DNA of 51,257 nucleotides, taken from the NCBI GenBank assembly GCA_029747585.1, contig JAPEVF010000315.1:1-51257 (forward strand), written 5' to 3'. Made by a program: the position numbers and the translations under genes. The DNA comes from Pleurotus djamor (Eukaryota; Basidiomycota; Agaricomycetes; Agaricales; Pleurotaceae). Below, piece by piece: positions 35,801 to 44,570 of the stretch (positions are counted from its first letter, which is position 1; every line of letters begins with the position of its first letter). A model generated the notes under the pieces. It was given only the letters and a program-made list of their open reading frames with translations. It had not been told where the DNA came from and searched no databases.

Positions 35801-36416
35801 GGCTTACGGGCAGAAAAGACATCAGGGATGGTTTTACGAACAGGGCACTCCGATCCACCATGCCCGAGGCTGATGACTAGGCCCAGTTCGATCAGGGACG
35901 ACATGCTGAAGCCCTTGTCGCTCCATCGTTCAATTCGGTGAAATGGTTGATACTTGTGGACGTTCACGCAACAGGCCTGACACACCATACGATCCCCAAA
36001 GCAATCCTGGCATCGATAAAGAGATTGCGGTGCCTCATTGCAAAGCACGCAGGTTGTGCTCGACGGGGCCTCGAGGTCCACGATGATGGTGAGATCCTCT
36101 TGGCTTCGATTACACCATTCACGAAGATAATCCGCGCTTGTCTGCGACGAGAATGTCAGCGTAACTGGTAGATATTAATCAGGGTACTGACGTTTGTGTT
36201 ATATATGCCCTCAAAGGATGGAGGGTTGGGCGGTGGCTCCTCTGGGACAATGAATCGATGTGGGATGCGGGGGGTGGCATCGGTTGGGACAGGCCTCTTC
36301 TTCTTTGGTGTTGAAGGTGATTTGAGAGATCGTCGATGGACTCGATTTTTGGGCTTCCTACCAAGCCGACCATCTGACCAGTCCAGCTCGGTATACAACA
36401 CTGGGTACACCTTCAT
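32827..36416 (-). CDS. KDZ-family DDE transposase, CxC2-type, apparently intact
   Basis: Eight exons on the minus strand (36416-36192, 36141-35491, 35430-34943, 34884-34472, 34419-34237, 34178-34108, 34051-33202, 33143-32827) give 1065 residues with every junction in frame. Residues about 90-130 form the CxC2-like cysteine cluster (TTCVLCNEAPQSLYRCQDC, then VCQACC). The RNase H-like core follows: CPACPQPGINV, CADGNFKF (Asp362), VSYDIMCQY (Asp489), GKFHLADH and DGEGMESLW (Glu549 or Glu552). The C-terminus has an acidic tract and a helical tail with RARARYERWSEE. These are hallmarks of Kyakuja-Dileera-Zisupton transposases. Two apparent stops (near 35470 and 34060) lie inside good GT-AG introns. 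It is the last of three minus-strand genes, 49 bp downstream of the TET/JBP gene. Confidence 0.85.
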
Positions 36417-36465
36417 AATCAAAAACGAAATTCAATATTAGATACAGGGAGAGAGATATGGAGTT

Positions 36466-37691
36466 TCAACGGGGATGAGGAATGGGGGATGGAAGATCTG
36501 CCTTATTTTTGTTATATTTGGCGAGGACTTCCTGCCTCATGAAAAACGCGAGGGCAGCCCTTTCTCCCTCCTGCCACCTGTCTACACCATGCTGAAAGAC
36601 ACACCCAGGAAAGAAAATGCCGGTTCCAGGGAGGTATTGGAATGATGCATCGATGTGGTGCATGTTTAGCTTCACCTTGGCATCACCAGCGTTCACAAGT
36701 GCGTCATAGTGATGGGGATCACCCCTCGTGTCGTAGTGATCATTGCACCACCTGTTCGATATCGCGGCAATGCCGGTGAAGACGCACCCCCAGTTTTTGG
36801 CCCACACACGGGATTCCTCCGTCCCCGATCTTTCAATGATCCTTCGAGTTTTGGCAGCCTGGTAGTACGACTGGGGATGAATGAGGGCAAGTGTGATGTC
36901 GACAGCCAGCCGGATATGCTGGGTCTGATGGATCCACTCCAGACAATCATCCTCGTTTCTCCCAAGATTTGCAGATCGTTCTGGGGGCAGGGTCCTCTGA
37001 AATGGTTCCATCAGAAGGGTCCTCGGAGAAGCGTCATCGTACCTTGGCGCCTTGACCATACCAAGAATATGAAAAGGTGGCGGACCCAGCGGGATATCTG
37101 TTCGACTCTCGATCAACCAGAAGTTCAGCATTTGCACGCCAACCCAAGTCTTTAAACGCAGTTTGGAGGGCGACGGCTCCAGATAAAATTTCGTGCTGGG
37201 CGGGGGTTATTGATTGCTGAGCTACAGGGTCGAGAAGACGCACCTCGACCACTTCTGAATAAATCCCGGGCAGATAATAGATTAACGGCACCCTGTCTTG
37301 CGATAACACAACACATGGGTGCTCGAATTCACCAAGGTGGACGGTTTTCAGGAGCGCCTCACGATCCGCACGCGACGTCATTTCGACCAACGCCTTGCCA
37401 TCAAACGGTATGAAAACTGTTGATAAAAGAGGTCTCAGTAGACATAAGGAGTGGACTTAATGAATTCGCACCTGGGTTAGATCGCGCCTCCTGGATGGTC
37501 CTGATGATGCGGCGAATGTTAACATGCCGATAAATATCCGGGAGGCACCTGAAAGGAAGGTCAGCAACATGGTTGGTCTCGATTTTGGAGGACGGATTCA
37601 TTCACGTCTTCTCCCCCGCCAACTCTTTCTTAGCCATCCTGATGATATCGTCGGGCTTGAAGTAGGCATCGTCTCTGTCGATGTGCGCCAT
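36466..37691 (-). CDS. TET/JBP-family 2-oxoglutarate and Fe(II)-dependent dioxygenase
   Basis: Four exons on the minus strand (37691-37606, 37548-37472, 37416-37043, 36996-36466) give 355 residues in a closed frame. The C-terminal half matches fungal TET/JBP oxygenases: ATFSYSWYGQG, then ISNRWCNDHYDTRGD with the metal ligands His266 and Asp268, YLPGTGIFFPGCVFQHGV with the distal His315, and GERAALAFFMR with Arg325 for 2-oxoglutarate. The family oxidises 5-methylcytosine or thymine in DNA. In basidiomycetes its genes are expanded and often lie beside KDZ transposases, as here. The catalytic set is complete, so activity is plausible. Base specificity cannot be read from the sequence. The start is 93 bp after the stop of the caspase-like gene. 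Confidence 0.85.
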
Positions 37692-37784
37692 TATGGAGAA
37701 TTGCGGGAAGAAAAAAAAAATGGTTCGATTTTTTTTTTTTTTGGGGGGGGAGACTAAAAACACATGTAAACAATGACATCATAA
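37692..37784. promoter_or_regulatory. Short spacer with A10, T14 and G8 tracts
   Basis: The whole gap between the caspase-like gene and the TET/JBP start is 93 bp. It contains A10 (37711-37720), T14 (37729-37742) and G8 (37743-37750) in plus-strand terms. The A and T runs can pair as a hairpin around TGGTTCGA. It must serve as 3' end, promoter or both. Run lengths may be inexact. Confidence 0.4.
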
Positions 37785-39567
37785 TTACGACCGCACATCG
37801 TAGTCCTCGCCAAACCATTGCCCGACGCGATGAGCAGTACCACGCTCGCGGCCAGGCTTAGCGGTGAACTCCCACCTATACTTGCAAGTGGCGGATTCGG
37901 CACCCGGAGATACAGGGGCGAATACCTGCGAGCATGTTACGATTACCTTGACCGAGCCGCCCGATGACACATTGGTTGCGATTTTCATCTTCCTGAAGCA
38001 TAAGCACTCCGGGCATGCAGTAGGCAGAGCTTGTCCGTAAGGGGCGCGAAACTTGTGCACCCAGTAATATCGTTGGGAGATAAGTTTGGTTGTGCAGAGG
38101 GGATCTTGGGCAATCATGATGACGTTTGAAGTGGGACCGAGTCTCTGGGCCGATTCCAGAAGGATAGGGATGCTCTCGGGAAACTTGGAATCCTCAATGT
38201 AGTGCGAGACTGCAAAATTTGCAATGAANGGGCTCGCCCAAGCTGGTTGGAACCGTTCCGCCGTGAAAGAAAATATTTGTTTGAATTGGCCACTGCAGAT
38301 TGGATGAGGGGAGAATAAAATGACTTGGAATGTGGACAAACCGAGTGACACAATCAACCATCCATTTCTTGATGTCGACATGCCCCTCCGCCCCGTGACA
38401 AACATCAAACATGAGCGTAGTATCAACCTTGGAAGAAAGAACGTCCAGAAATCTCTCTGGGAAGATCAAGTCAAGCAGCTAGATGACATCAGACGGACGG
38501 AGAAAGTCGAGGTTCACGTCATGACCTACCTGTAGAGGCTCACAACTGAAGCCGTGGGAAGTCGTCAAGCCATCCGGAGAGACCTTTCCCGCTGCAAATT
38601 GCAGGAGTCCTCCCGGGGAACTGTGCGTGACGAAGATGACAAAAACCTTGGCCACGGTATGCCTACAGGGATGGGATCAGCAAACGGTGGGGCTGATGTA
38701 ATGAAACCCTCAACTCAGCAATTGAAGGGAGAAACACCGAAAGATTGCGATCGTACTCCCTTCGGCCGGCAGCAGTCCCGAGATCAAAAGTGATAGAGAT
38801 GGGGATGAGAACCCCTTGGTCCCGGGAAAAGTAATCCTCGAGCTGACAGAACGTTTCGACCATGGGCATATCCATGTGCTCACAGCCCTTCAAAGCAAGG
38901 AACATGAGGACTGTTGTTCGAGTGTCCAGCGGGGTGAAGAAATTGATCATGGGGTGCTGCACGCGCTTGATGATTCCGGGCACCGGATTCAAACCGTTCA
39001 AAAATGCCTGCACGACCATGAGTAAAAAATATGCGGATGCAAGGTTCGATTTACCGTGTAAGGAGTCCCATATTTTGATTTCTTCTGATCAACGTTTGAG
39101 TGACAGCGGGGGCAAACGAATACATATTTGAGGAAATTGGCGTCATAACGGAGTTGGAGACACGCTGTTTCCAGTGGCAACGTGCCATNCTTTTCGTCCA
39201 TGACATAGCAGACGGCGGAAGGGCAGCGACTGCAATGCAGGAGATCACCGCCATCTTGGCAGCCGGAGCAAAGCTGATCGTTGTTAGCATGATGTCCGAC
39301 AGACAGGGATATGCTTACCTTGACCCTGGCTATGGCATCTTTCTGAATGGGCATGATGTAGGGCCTGCGAGGAGATGCGCTGGCGGAGGAGGTCGCAGAG
39401 GTGGGTGGCGCCGTCGAGGCTTTCTTTCGGGCAGATGCCCTGTTGGCGGGAGTTGCTTCGACGGGCTGGATATCCTCATCGTCAAGAGAGGGTATCTCCC
39501 CACGAGGTGCGAGGCTCCAAGTCGACTTCTTCGCGGTCTGCTTGGTTGCAAAGGTCTTGGGCGGCAT
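37785..39567 (-). CDS. PHD-like zinc finger plus caspase-like domain protein
   Basis: Six exons on the minus strand (39567-39319, 39273-39055, 39007-38715, 38662-38530, 38478-38342, 38292-37785) give 512 residues with the frame closed. After a basic disordered start, residues 85-140 form a PHD-like zinc module: C85-x2-C88-x8-C97-x2-C100-x4-C105, then C121 and C137-x2-C140. From about 185 the order of elements fits a caspase/metacaspase fold: VLMFLALKGC, VLIPISITFD, KVFVIFVTH ending in His267, a helix LLDLIFPERFLDVLSSK, then TTLMFDVCHGAEG with Cys325. IFSFTAERFQPAW follows where caspases have their fifth strand. His-Cys spacing is 58, close to metacaspases. The third donor (GTTGAG) is weak and its choice brings His267 into the protein. 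The fold is inferred by eye. Confidence 0.6.
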
Positions 39568-40261
39568 GATGGGTGTGGTGATGGATCAGATCAGATCGAA
39601 GAATATTATATTTCGTATTTAAATACATCATGAACTTCCCAAAAGAAGCAACTCTCACGGTCACGTGACCTCGTGCGGCGGCAAAAAAATAGAGTCCCGC
39701 CATCATCCATCACTGACTCTAACTGAGTCAATGCGCTTCGACAAGGANAGCCAGATTGAAAGTGGTTGGGGCTTCAGAACAACAGTCACAGAGGTCGCGG
39801 GGTGGCCAGCCCTTTGATCACTCCATTAACAAGTTGCCATCCACCAAAAATCATCGAACAACACGCTTGGAAAGGAAAATATCAGCAAGGTGGGGCGATG
39901 GGATGGAGACGCACGGCAAGATCACTTCCAATAAGTCCTCATGATGGACACACCTAAGTACCACCAATCAGCGTAAGAGACAGCGAAAGGGCAACATACC
40001 GACCAATGCTGCAAAGAATCGAACAAATGAGACCTAGACGATGAAGGCATCAGCGAGAGGGACACGATGACGACATCGACATACCAAGACATGTATTTGC
40101 TGAGCTGGATGCAGCCTGAGAATCAACACACTGTAGTCAGTATAATGCCTTCATCCAAGAGATAGAGTTGGCAAACGTGAGAGAAAGGTCCTTGAACGAC
40201 GGTTACTCTTGACGGACAAGGATGGCATAGCACGCATGCTCATCGACCAGGTCCAACGTAG
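39568..40261. other. Right flank of the KDZ block, no gene
   Basis: This should contain the promoter of the caspase-like gene. A dyad TGACTC then GAGTCA around 5 bp lies at 39714-39730, resembling paired bZIP (Gcn4/AP-1) sites. No exon was recognised. Confidence 0.35.
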
Positions 40262-40680
40262 GTGGGGTTGGTCTTAAAACAGAAAGAACGTCAGCGCCAG
40301 GTCTGGTAGAGGGATGGGAACTTAGCTGGTTTTGTCCGTCGAAGGCAGCCACCCGTGGTGGGTGGCTGCATGGTGTCGTCCCGGACATGGCTTTGAGCAT
40401 GTCAAGGATGCTCATCGGGGGCGTTCCGAGGTTGGTGGCGTTGGTCTTAAAACAGAACGAACGTCAGCGCGAGGTCTAGTAGAGGGATGGGAACTTAGCT
40501 GGTTCGTTGGATGAAGGCAGCCGGGTGGCTGCCTTGTGGGGTTCCGGACATGATGTTGATGATGACGAGACCCGCCCGAAGACGGCGATGGGAGCCTGTT
40601 GTGGTCCCGGACATGGCTTTGACGACGACGAGACCCGCCCGAAGACGGCGATGGGAGCCTGTTGTGGTCCCGGACAGATG
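40262..40680. repeat. Two-level tandem repeats, periods 173 and 60 bp
   Basis: GTTGGTCTTAAAACAGAA begins copies at 40267 and 40440 (period 173), each running through GAGGGATGGGAACTTAGCTG and a GAAGGCAGCC segment. Further right GACGAGACCCGCCCGAAGAC begins copies at 40564 and 40624 (period 60), each ending GTGGTCCCGGACA. Degenerate CCGGACATG words near 40383 and 40545 suggest older copies. Confidence 0.85.
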
Positions 40681-40690
40681 GTAGCAGGTG

Positions 40691-41010
40691 GAATGAAAAC
40701 ATGTGTCGTTTTCAATCCGAGGCCCCCCAGTGCACGAACTTCAAATGTGTTTTGAAGCTCCATCACGCGACTCAATCGTCGCTTGATGTCACACATCCAT
40801 TCTGAGAGTCAACAGTCCTGAGTCGTCACTCGAGGACCTCACCATGGTATATGTGTCATACCACGGGCGTGACTCCCTGCCAACAGGTCAACCAGCTTCG
40901 CGTGTTGAAGCTGGTAAACGTGCGACTACATGTGTCGTAGCCGGCACGTTCCCCCTTACAAGTGAGCCTTGAATGTGTCTCAAGGCTCCACCGAGCTACG
41001 CAGTTGTAGC
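40691..41010. repeat. Array of about nine hairpins with a shared 7-nt loop
   Basis: Consecutive stem-loops with different stems: TGAAAAC/GTTTTCA (40694-40714), CTTCAA/TTGAAG (40739-40757), a weak one near 40770-40790, GTCCTGAGT/ACTCGAGGAC (40815-40836), TGGTAT/ATACCA (40845-40863), ACCAGCTTC/GAAGCTGGT (40891-40915), AACGTGC plus CTAC against GTAG plus GCACGTT (about 40917-40950), GAGCCTTGA/TCAAGGCTC (40964-40988) and GCTAC/GTAGC (40995-41010). Loops are ATGTGTC in four, ATGTGTT in one and GCGTGTT in one. Stems keep pairing while their sequence differs. No gene overlaps it. Function unknown. Confidence 0.8.
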
Positions 41011-41269
41011 ACGGCTTGGGGCTTGTTCGGGGGGACCAAGTGGTGGGGAAGGAAGGGGGGAAGGTTTCAAAAGGGCCCGAACAAATTTTTTAAACTAGGA
41101 TACGTAATCATCCCACGCCACTTATCACGTGACCGTATTGTTCGCGTCAACGGACATCACGCGGTGACCAAGCTTGAACGTTGGAACTTCCAAGTTCTCC
41201 CCAAGTCCCTACATACCAGTAGCTCTTAATATCACCAGCAGTTTATTGCATCGCCTCCGCCAAGTGGAG

Positions 41270-41823
41270 ATGACAACCATCCCAACACAGCCAAAGGTCA
41301 TCGTCAGTGCGAGGCCAACCGAACTCGAGCTTCCACCCCTCAATGGTAAGTCAGAATGCCTTTCGGTCATGATAATGTTGCATACTCTGATATTGGACTG
41401 AATGCAGTCGTCGACATTGATTCTGCCAGCCGACCCGCCCACGTACTGGACGGGCACCAACTTATGCACCCTGCACCAATGTGGAACAAAGGTCCCGAGC
41501 ATCGCGACACCTTTCGAAAGCAGGAGCACCAGTTTCTTTGTGGAAGTCCTTTTCCCTGGCCTGTGGATATCGACACCGCCCCTCAACCCACTTCGCAACG
41601 CGCCCGGTCTGTCTGGGATGGGGTTTCCCGCCTCCCTTCATCGCCAGATTCGCCACACCAGGTGAGGCACATCAAATTCACTTTTTTTTCAGCTTTTTTT
41701 CTCATTTAGCCCGATCAAAGCATCCAACGGCTACTCCCGCAGAATGCTTTTGCGAAGACTGCTCTTTCCTTACATAGCAGTGATCATTCCTTCTTATTTG
41801 CTCGTGTTGTCATTGTAACTTAG
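41270..41823 (+). CDS. Small three-exon gene, function unknown
   Basis: Exons 41270-41345, 41408-41661 and 41710-41823 splice in frame to 147 residues. It begins MTTIPTQPKVIVSARPTELE, continues VVDIDSASRPAHVLDG, and ends HSFLFARVVIVT. The closed frame over two normal introns supports a real gene. No domain recognised. It is the first of three small same-strand genes after the hairpin array. Confidence 0.5.
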
Positions 41824-41940
41824 GCTTCGTGTTCGTTTCTACCCAACCATTTTCACCATACCAGTGTTCCGCGACCAAGGTATATTCGCCGTCTCCCGCC
41901 TCCTGGCCACATTCTCACTTTGAGCATTCATTTAGCCCAA

Positions 41941-42365
41941 ATGCCACCACTCAACCAATCTGACGTTGCGATACTCTCTTCTATATGCCTGGGCTTCTCC
42001 CAGCTGGCTTGGAATCGGCGCGTTTACTGCAACATTGCAGCATGGGCATGGCTCAATGGCAACGAGGAGACAAGGGCGATCATCGAGTTGGCAATTGCCA
42101 AGATGATTTGGCGCGAGCGGTGTCGTGCCGGAATGCCCCGCCCCTCCCCAAACTTTTTGAAAGAAATTTCGGTACGATATTTTCAGGCATTATTGCTGGT
42201 GACAAGCTACTGACTGAGCATTTATCTCAGGACTTGCACTATTGGATGGTCCGCAATGCGCACCAATGTGCCCGATCGCGGCCAATGGCCATCAGTGGCG
42301 TTGACGACATCCAAGCCACAATATTAGCCCGAGCTCCCGAGTACCACCCCAGATCGGGATCGTAG
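41941..42365 (+). CDS. Small two-exon gene, helical protein of unknown function
   Basis: Exons 41941-42171 and 42231-42365 give 121 residues in frame. The sequence starts MPPLNQSDVAILSSICLGF and is rich in Trp, Ala and Ile (NIAAWAWLNG, AIAKMIWRER), suggesting a helical domain. The second exon reads LHYWMVRNAHQCARSRP. An in-frame ATG at 41920 would add seven residues. It lies 118 bp after the previous gene. Confidence 0.5.
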
Positions 42366-42526
42366 CTAGTCTGTACCTTTCCCCTACCACCGAAAATGCA
42401 TTTTTNGGCCTGCTTTTCGACTGAGAGATCCGCTGGAAATTGGTCGTCCTCGTCTGAACCGACTTAAGTACAGGCGACGGTTGGAATCTGTACCCCATCT
42501 GCCCTACTCCCTCCTGTTGTTAGACC

Positions 42527-43170
42527 ATGGCAAAGTCAGCCATTCGAAGCGGAAAGCCCTCTCAGCTTCCATTTCTTCGACGCCTCAGATCCCATGCAAA
42601 GTCTACTGTGACCGTCACCAAACCACGACCCAAGCCCCGACCGATCCGCCGCAAGCAAAAATCATGCATGGAGGCATCCGTTCCTCCATTCGAGGCTGAT
42701 TCCACCGCGACCACCCCCAAGACAGAAGCTGATGATGTCGACATGCTTTCCTCCATCTTCCCTCACCACACCAGCACTTTGGGCGGCACATTTCCACCAT
42801 CCACATCCGATGGAGATACCACACTGGTTGATGACGACATCCTATCTTTCGCCTCCTTAGACATGCTTCTCGATCGTCTATTCCGGACACACCCAAAGAT
42901 TTTTCGGGAGAAGCTTCGTCAAAGTGCTGCAGAGGACTGGATGACGGGAAATGTGAGGGATAAACGTTTCATTGAGCGCGAGGTTGGGAAGACTAGTTGG
43001 AGGGCTTATTCGGACGTCAAACTTCCTCACCCTGCGGCATCTCTGGAGGAAGAAATTGAAGTGAGTGTTTCAAGTTCAATCACTCACCCAGTTCTAATTT
43101 TCACCGATGCCGCTTTATCCACCAGGACGTCCACGAATGGATGCAAGCTCATGCCCATGAGTATGTTTAG
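42527..43170 (+). CDS. Small two-exon gene, basic N-terminus, function unknown
   Basis: Exons 42527-43060 and 43126-43170 give 192 residues in frame. The first 45 residues are strongly basic (MAKSAIRSGKPSQLPFLRRL, KPRPKPRPIRRKQK), as in a nuclear or nucleic-acid-binding tail. A Ser/Thr/Asp-rich linker follows, then a more ordered part: LDMLLDRLFRTHPKIFREKL and DKRFIEREVGKTSWRAYSDV. The last exon ends VHEWMQAHAHEYV. No family recognised. Confidence 0.5.
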
Positions 43171-43587
43171 GCCTGATGTGATCGAACAAGGATTGCCTAC
43201 CTACTTGTTATACCCATTTCCTACCATTAAACACACACTCCTTTCCCCTCGAACGAACACAGATCGCCTACCTACTGGTTATCAAACACACATTCCTTTC
43301 CCCGCCATTCCTTACTGCGTCGTTTTCTGGCCTCCATTGAATCCATTTTATCCGTCCATTGTCACGTATAATTTGTTTCGTTAACTATCAGACGATTGCG
43401 ATTTGCGTCCAAGTACTCAGTCGTTATACCACCTTAAACCTAGTCGGTTCCTTTGCTGTTGCTGCCTCTGGCATTCAAATATTCCATCTTGACCACCTTC
43501 ACCGTTCGCATTTGGACTCGCACTTCTGTGCTTCACAGGGATAGCATTGGTGGCCAGATCTAAGTAACGATCCGGGGTTCGAGCTCC
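43171..43587. other. Spacer with a short degenerate direct repeat
   Basis: GCCTACCTACT(T/G)G followed by TTAT and a CACACA...CCTTTCCCC tract occurs twice, near 43195 and 43267. No gene seen. Confidence 0.35.
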
Positions 43588-44355
43588 GCAGGCGCCTATA
43601 TTTTTCGGCTAACATTACTTCCTACGTGCCAAAGCCGCGCCCCCAATCAGTAACGTCGCCACTGGCATACTCCATACGCTAATTTCAAACCTCCCGGCCG
43701 ATGTAAAGCTGGAAGATCCGATCAATATAATCGTAGGGTACCGTCCTCAATTTCGTTCCAGAGTTGGGAGGCGACCGGCGCGCCAGGGCAGTGCAATTAG
43801 CCATCATCTCAATATTGAACGCGCCATACTAAAACAGTCGCGTCTTGGCGCAAGTACGGATGAACCCTTTCGCTTTACCCTGACTTGCAACTCGGTGTTT
43901 CGGCCAGACGATTGCCGCTAAGCCTGCACCCCACAATTTTCTGGAGTATCCACCTCTTCCGTGAAGAATCCCTCCTTCCAAGTCATTCTTCGCATCTGTG
44001 AACAACTCCCAACAGCCCAACTCCCCAATGGTGTCCAACGCTGACATCAACGTTTACACTCCCTGGGTTAATCGCCATCCGCAGTCGCATTCGGAACTCG
44101 GCAGGCGGTTGTACTTTTCGGTTACCATTACCTCCTACATTGGCAAGAACTACCAGAACGCCGTTGACATACTCCCGACGCTAAATACAACCCTCCTGGT
44201 TGATGTGAAGTTTGAAGGTCCCATCAGATTGTGAAGAGGATGCCTCAATATACTTACTCGTAGGGTCCCATCTTATTTTTTTTCCAGATTTTTTTTTAGT
44301 TGTGAGGCGATGAACGCGCCAGGGGCACTGCACCCAGTCATTTCCTCAATATTGA
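43588..44355. repeat. Diverged tandem segment duplication
   Basis: Segment 43588-43820 aligns by eye with 44101-44355: both contain GCAGGCG, TTTTCGG(C/T)TA(A/C)CATTAC, a CATACTCC(C/A) block, CCTCC(C/T)GG, TCGTAGGGT and CGCGCCAGG. The right copy keeps a frame (LGRRLYFSVTITSYIGKNY, LLVDVKFEGPIRL) that the left copy has lost. The two may be remnants of one duplicated gene. Confidence 0.55.
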
Positions 44356-44402
44356 CTCCGTTGCGGCGAAAACCCACCGACATCCGTCCCATCGTCCTGC
44401 TA

Positions 44403-44470
44403 ATTTCCAGATATCCTCCACCCCACAAGTTTCCAGATATCCTCCACCCCACAAGTTTCCAGATATCCCA
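44403..44470. repeat. 26-bp tandem repeat, nearly three copies
   Basis: The unit TTTCCAGATATCCTCCACCC plus CACAAG starts at 44403, 44429 and 44455; the last copy diverges after GATATCC. It lies 100 bp before the start of the long gene at 44571, in its likely promoter. Confidence 0.85.
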
Positions 44471-44570
44471 CATCTCGCGAATTTCTGAGAACTTCATATC
44501 TCACTGGACGACCTTCTTTTCTCAAATCACGACATAACTCACTCAACACCTCCTTGTACTCCACTCACAA

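Noticed and set aside
37010..37045. Frameshift between the two halves of the TET/JBP gene
   Set aside because: A 46-nt intron with GTACGA donor and TTTCAG acceptor joins the halves in phase.
38479..38481. TAG stop in frame inside the caspase-like gene
   Set aside because: It is the acceptor of a 51-nt GTAGGT...CTAG intron (38529-38479). Removing the intron keeps the frame and joins EPLQ to LLDLIF.
40412..40796. Minus-strand open frames of repeating Arg/Pro/Ser peptides
   Set aside because: They only read through the 60- and 173-bp DNA tandem repeats and have no exon structure or family features.
40691..41010. CRISPR array as an explanation for the hairpin array
   Set aside because: There are no constant direct repeats with unique spacers. 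The constant part is only a 7-nt loop and the genome is fungal.
43541..43587. tRNA-like or SINE head with A- and B-box-like words (GGTTCGAGCTCC)
   Set aside because: The B-box-like word aligns with TTCGGAACTC in the right copy of the duplicated segment, so it is better explained as part of that duplication. No cloverleaf could be formed.
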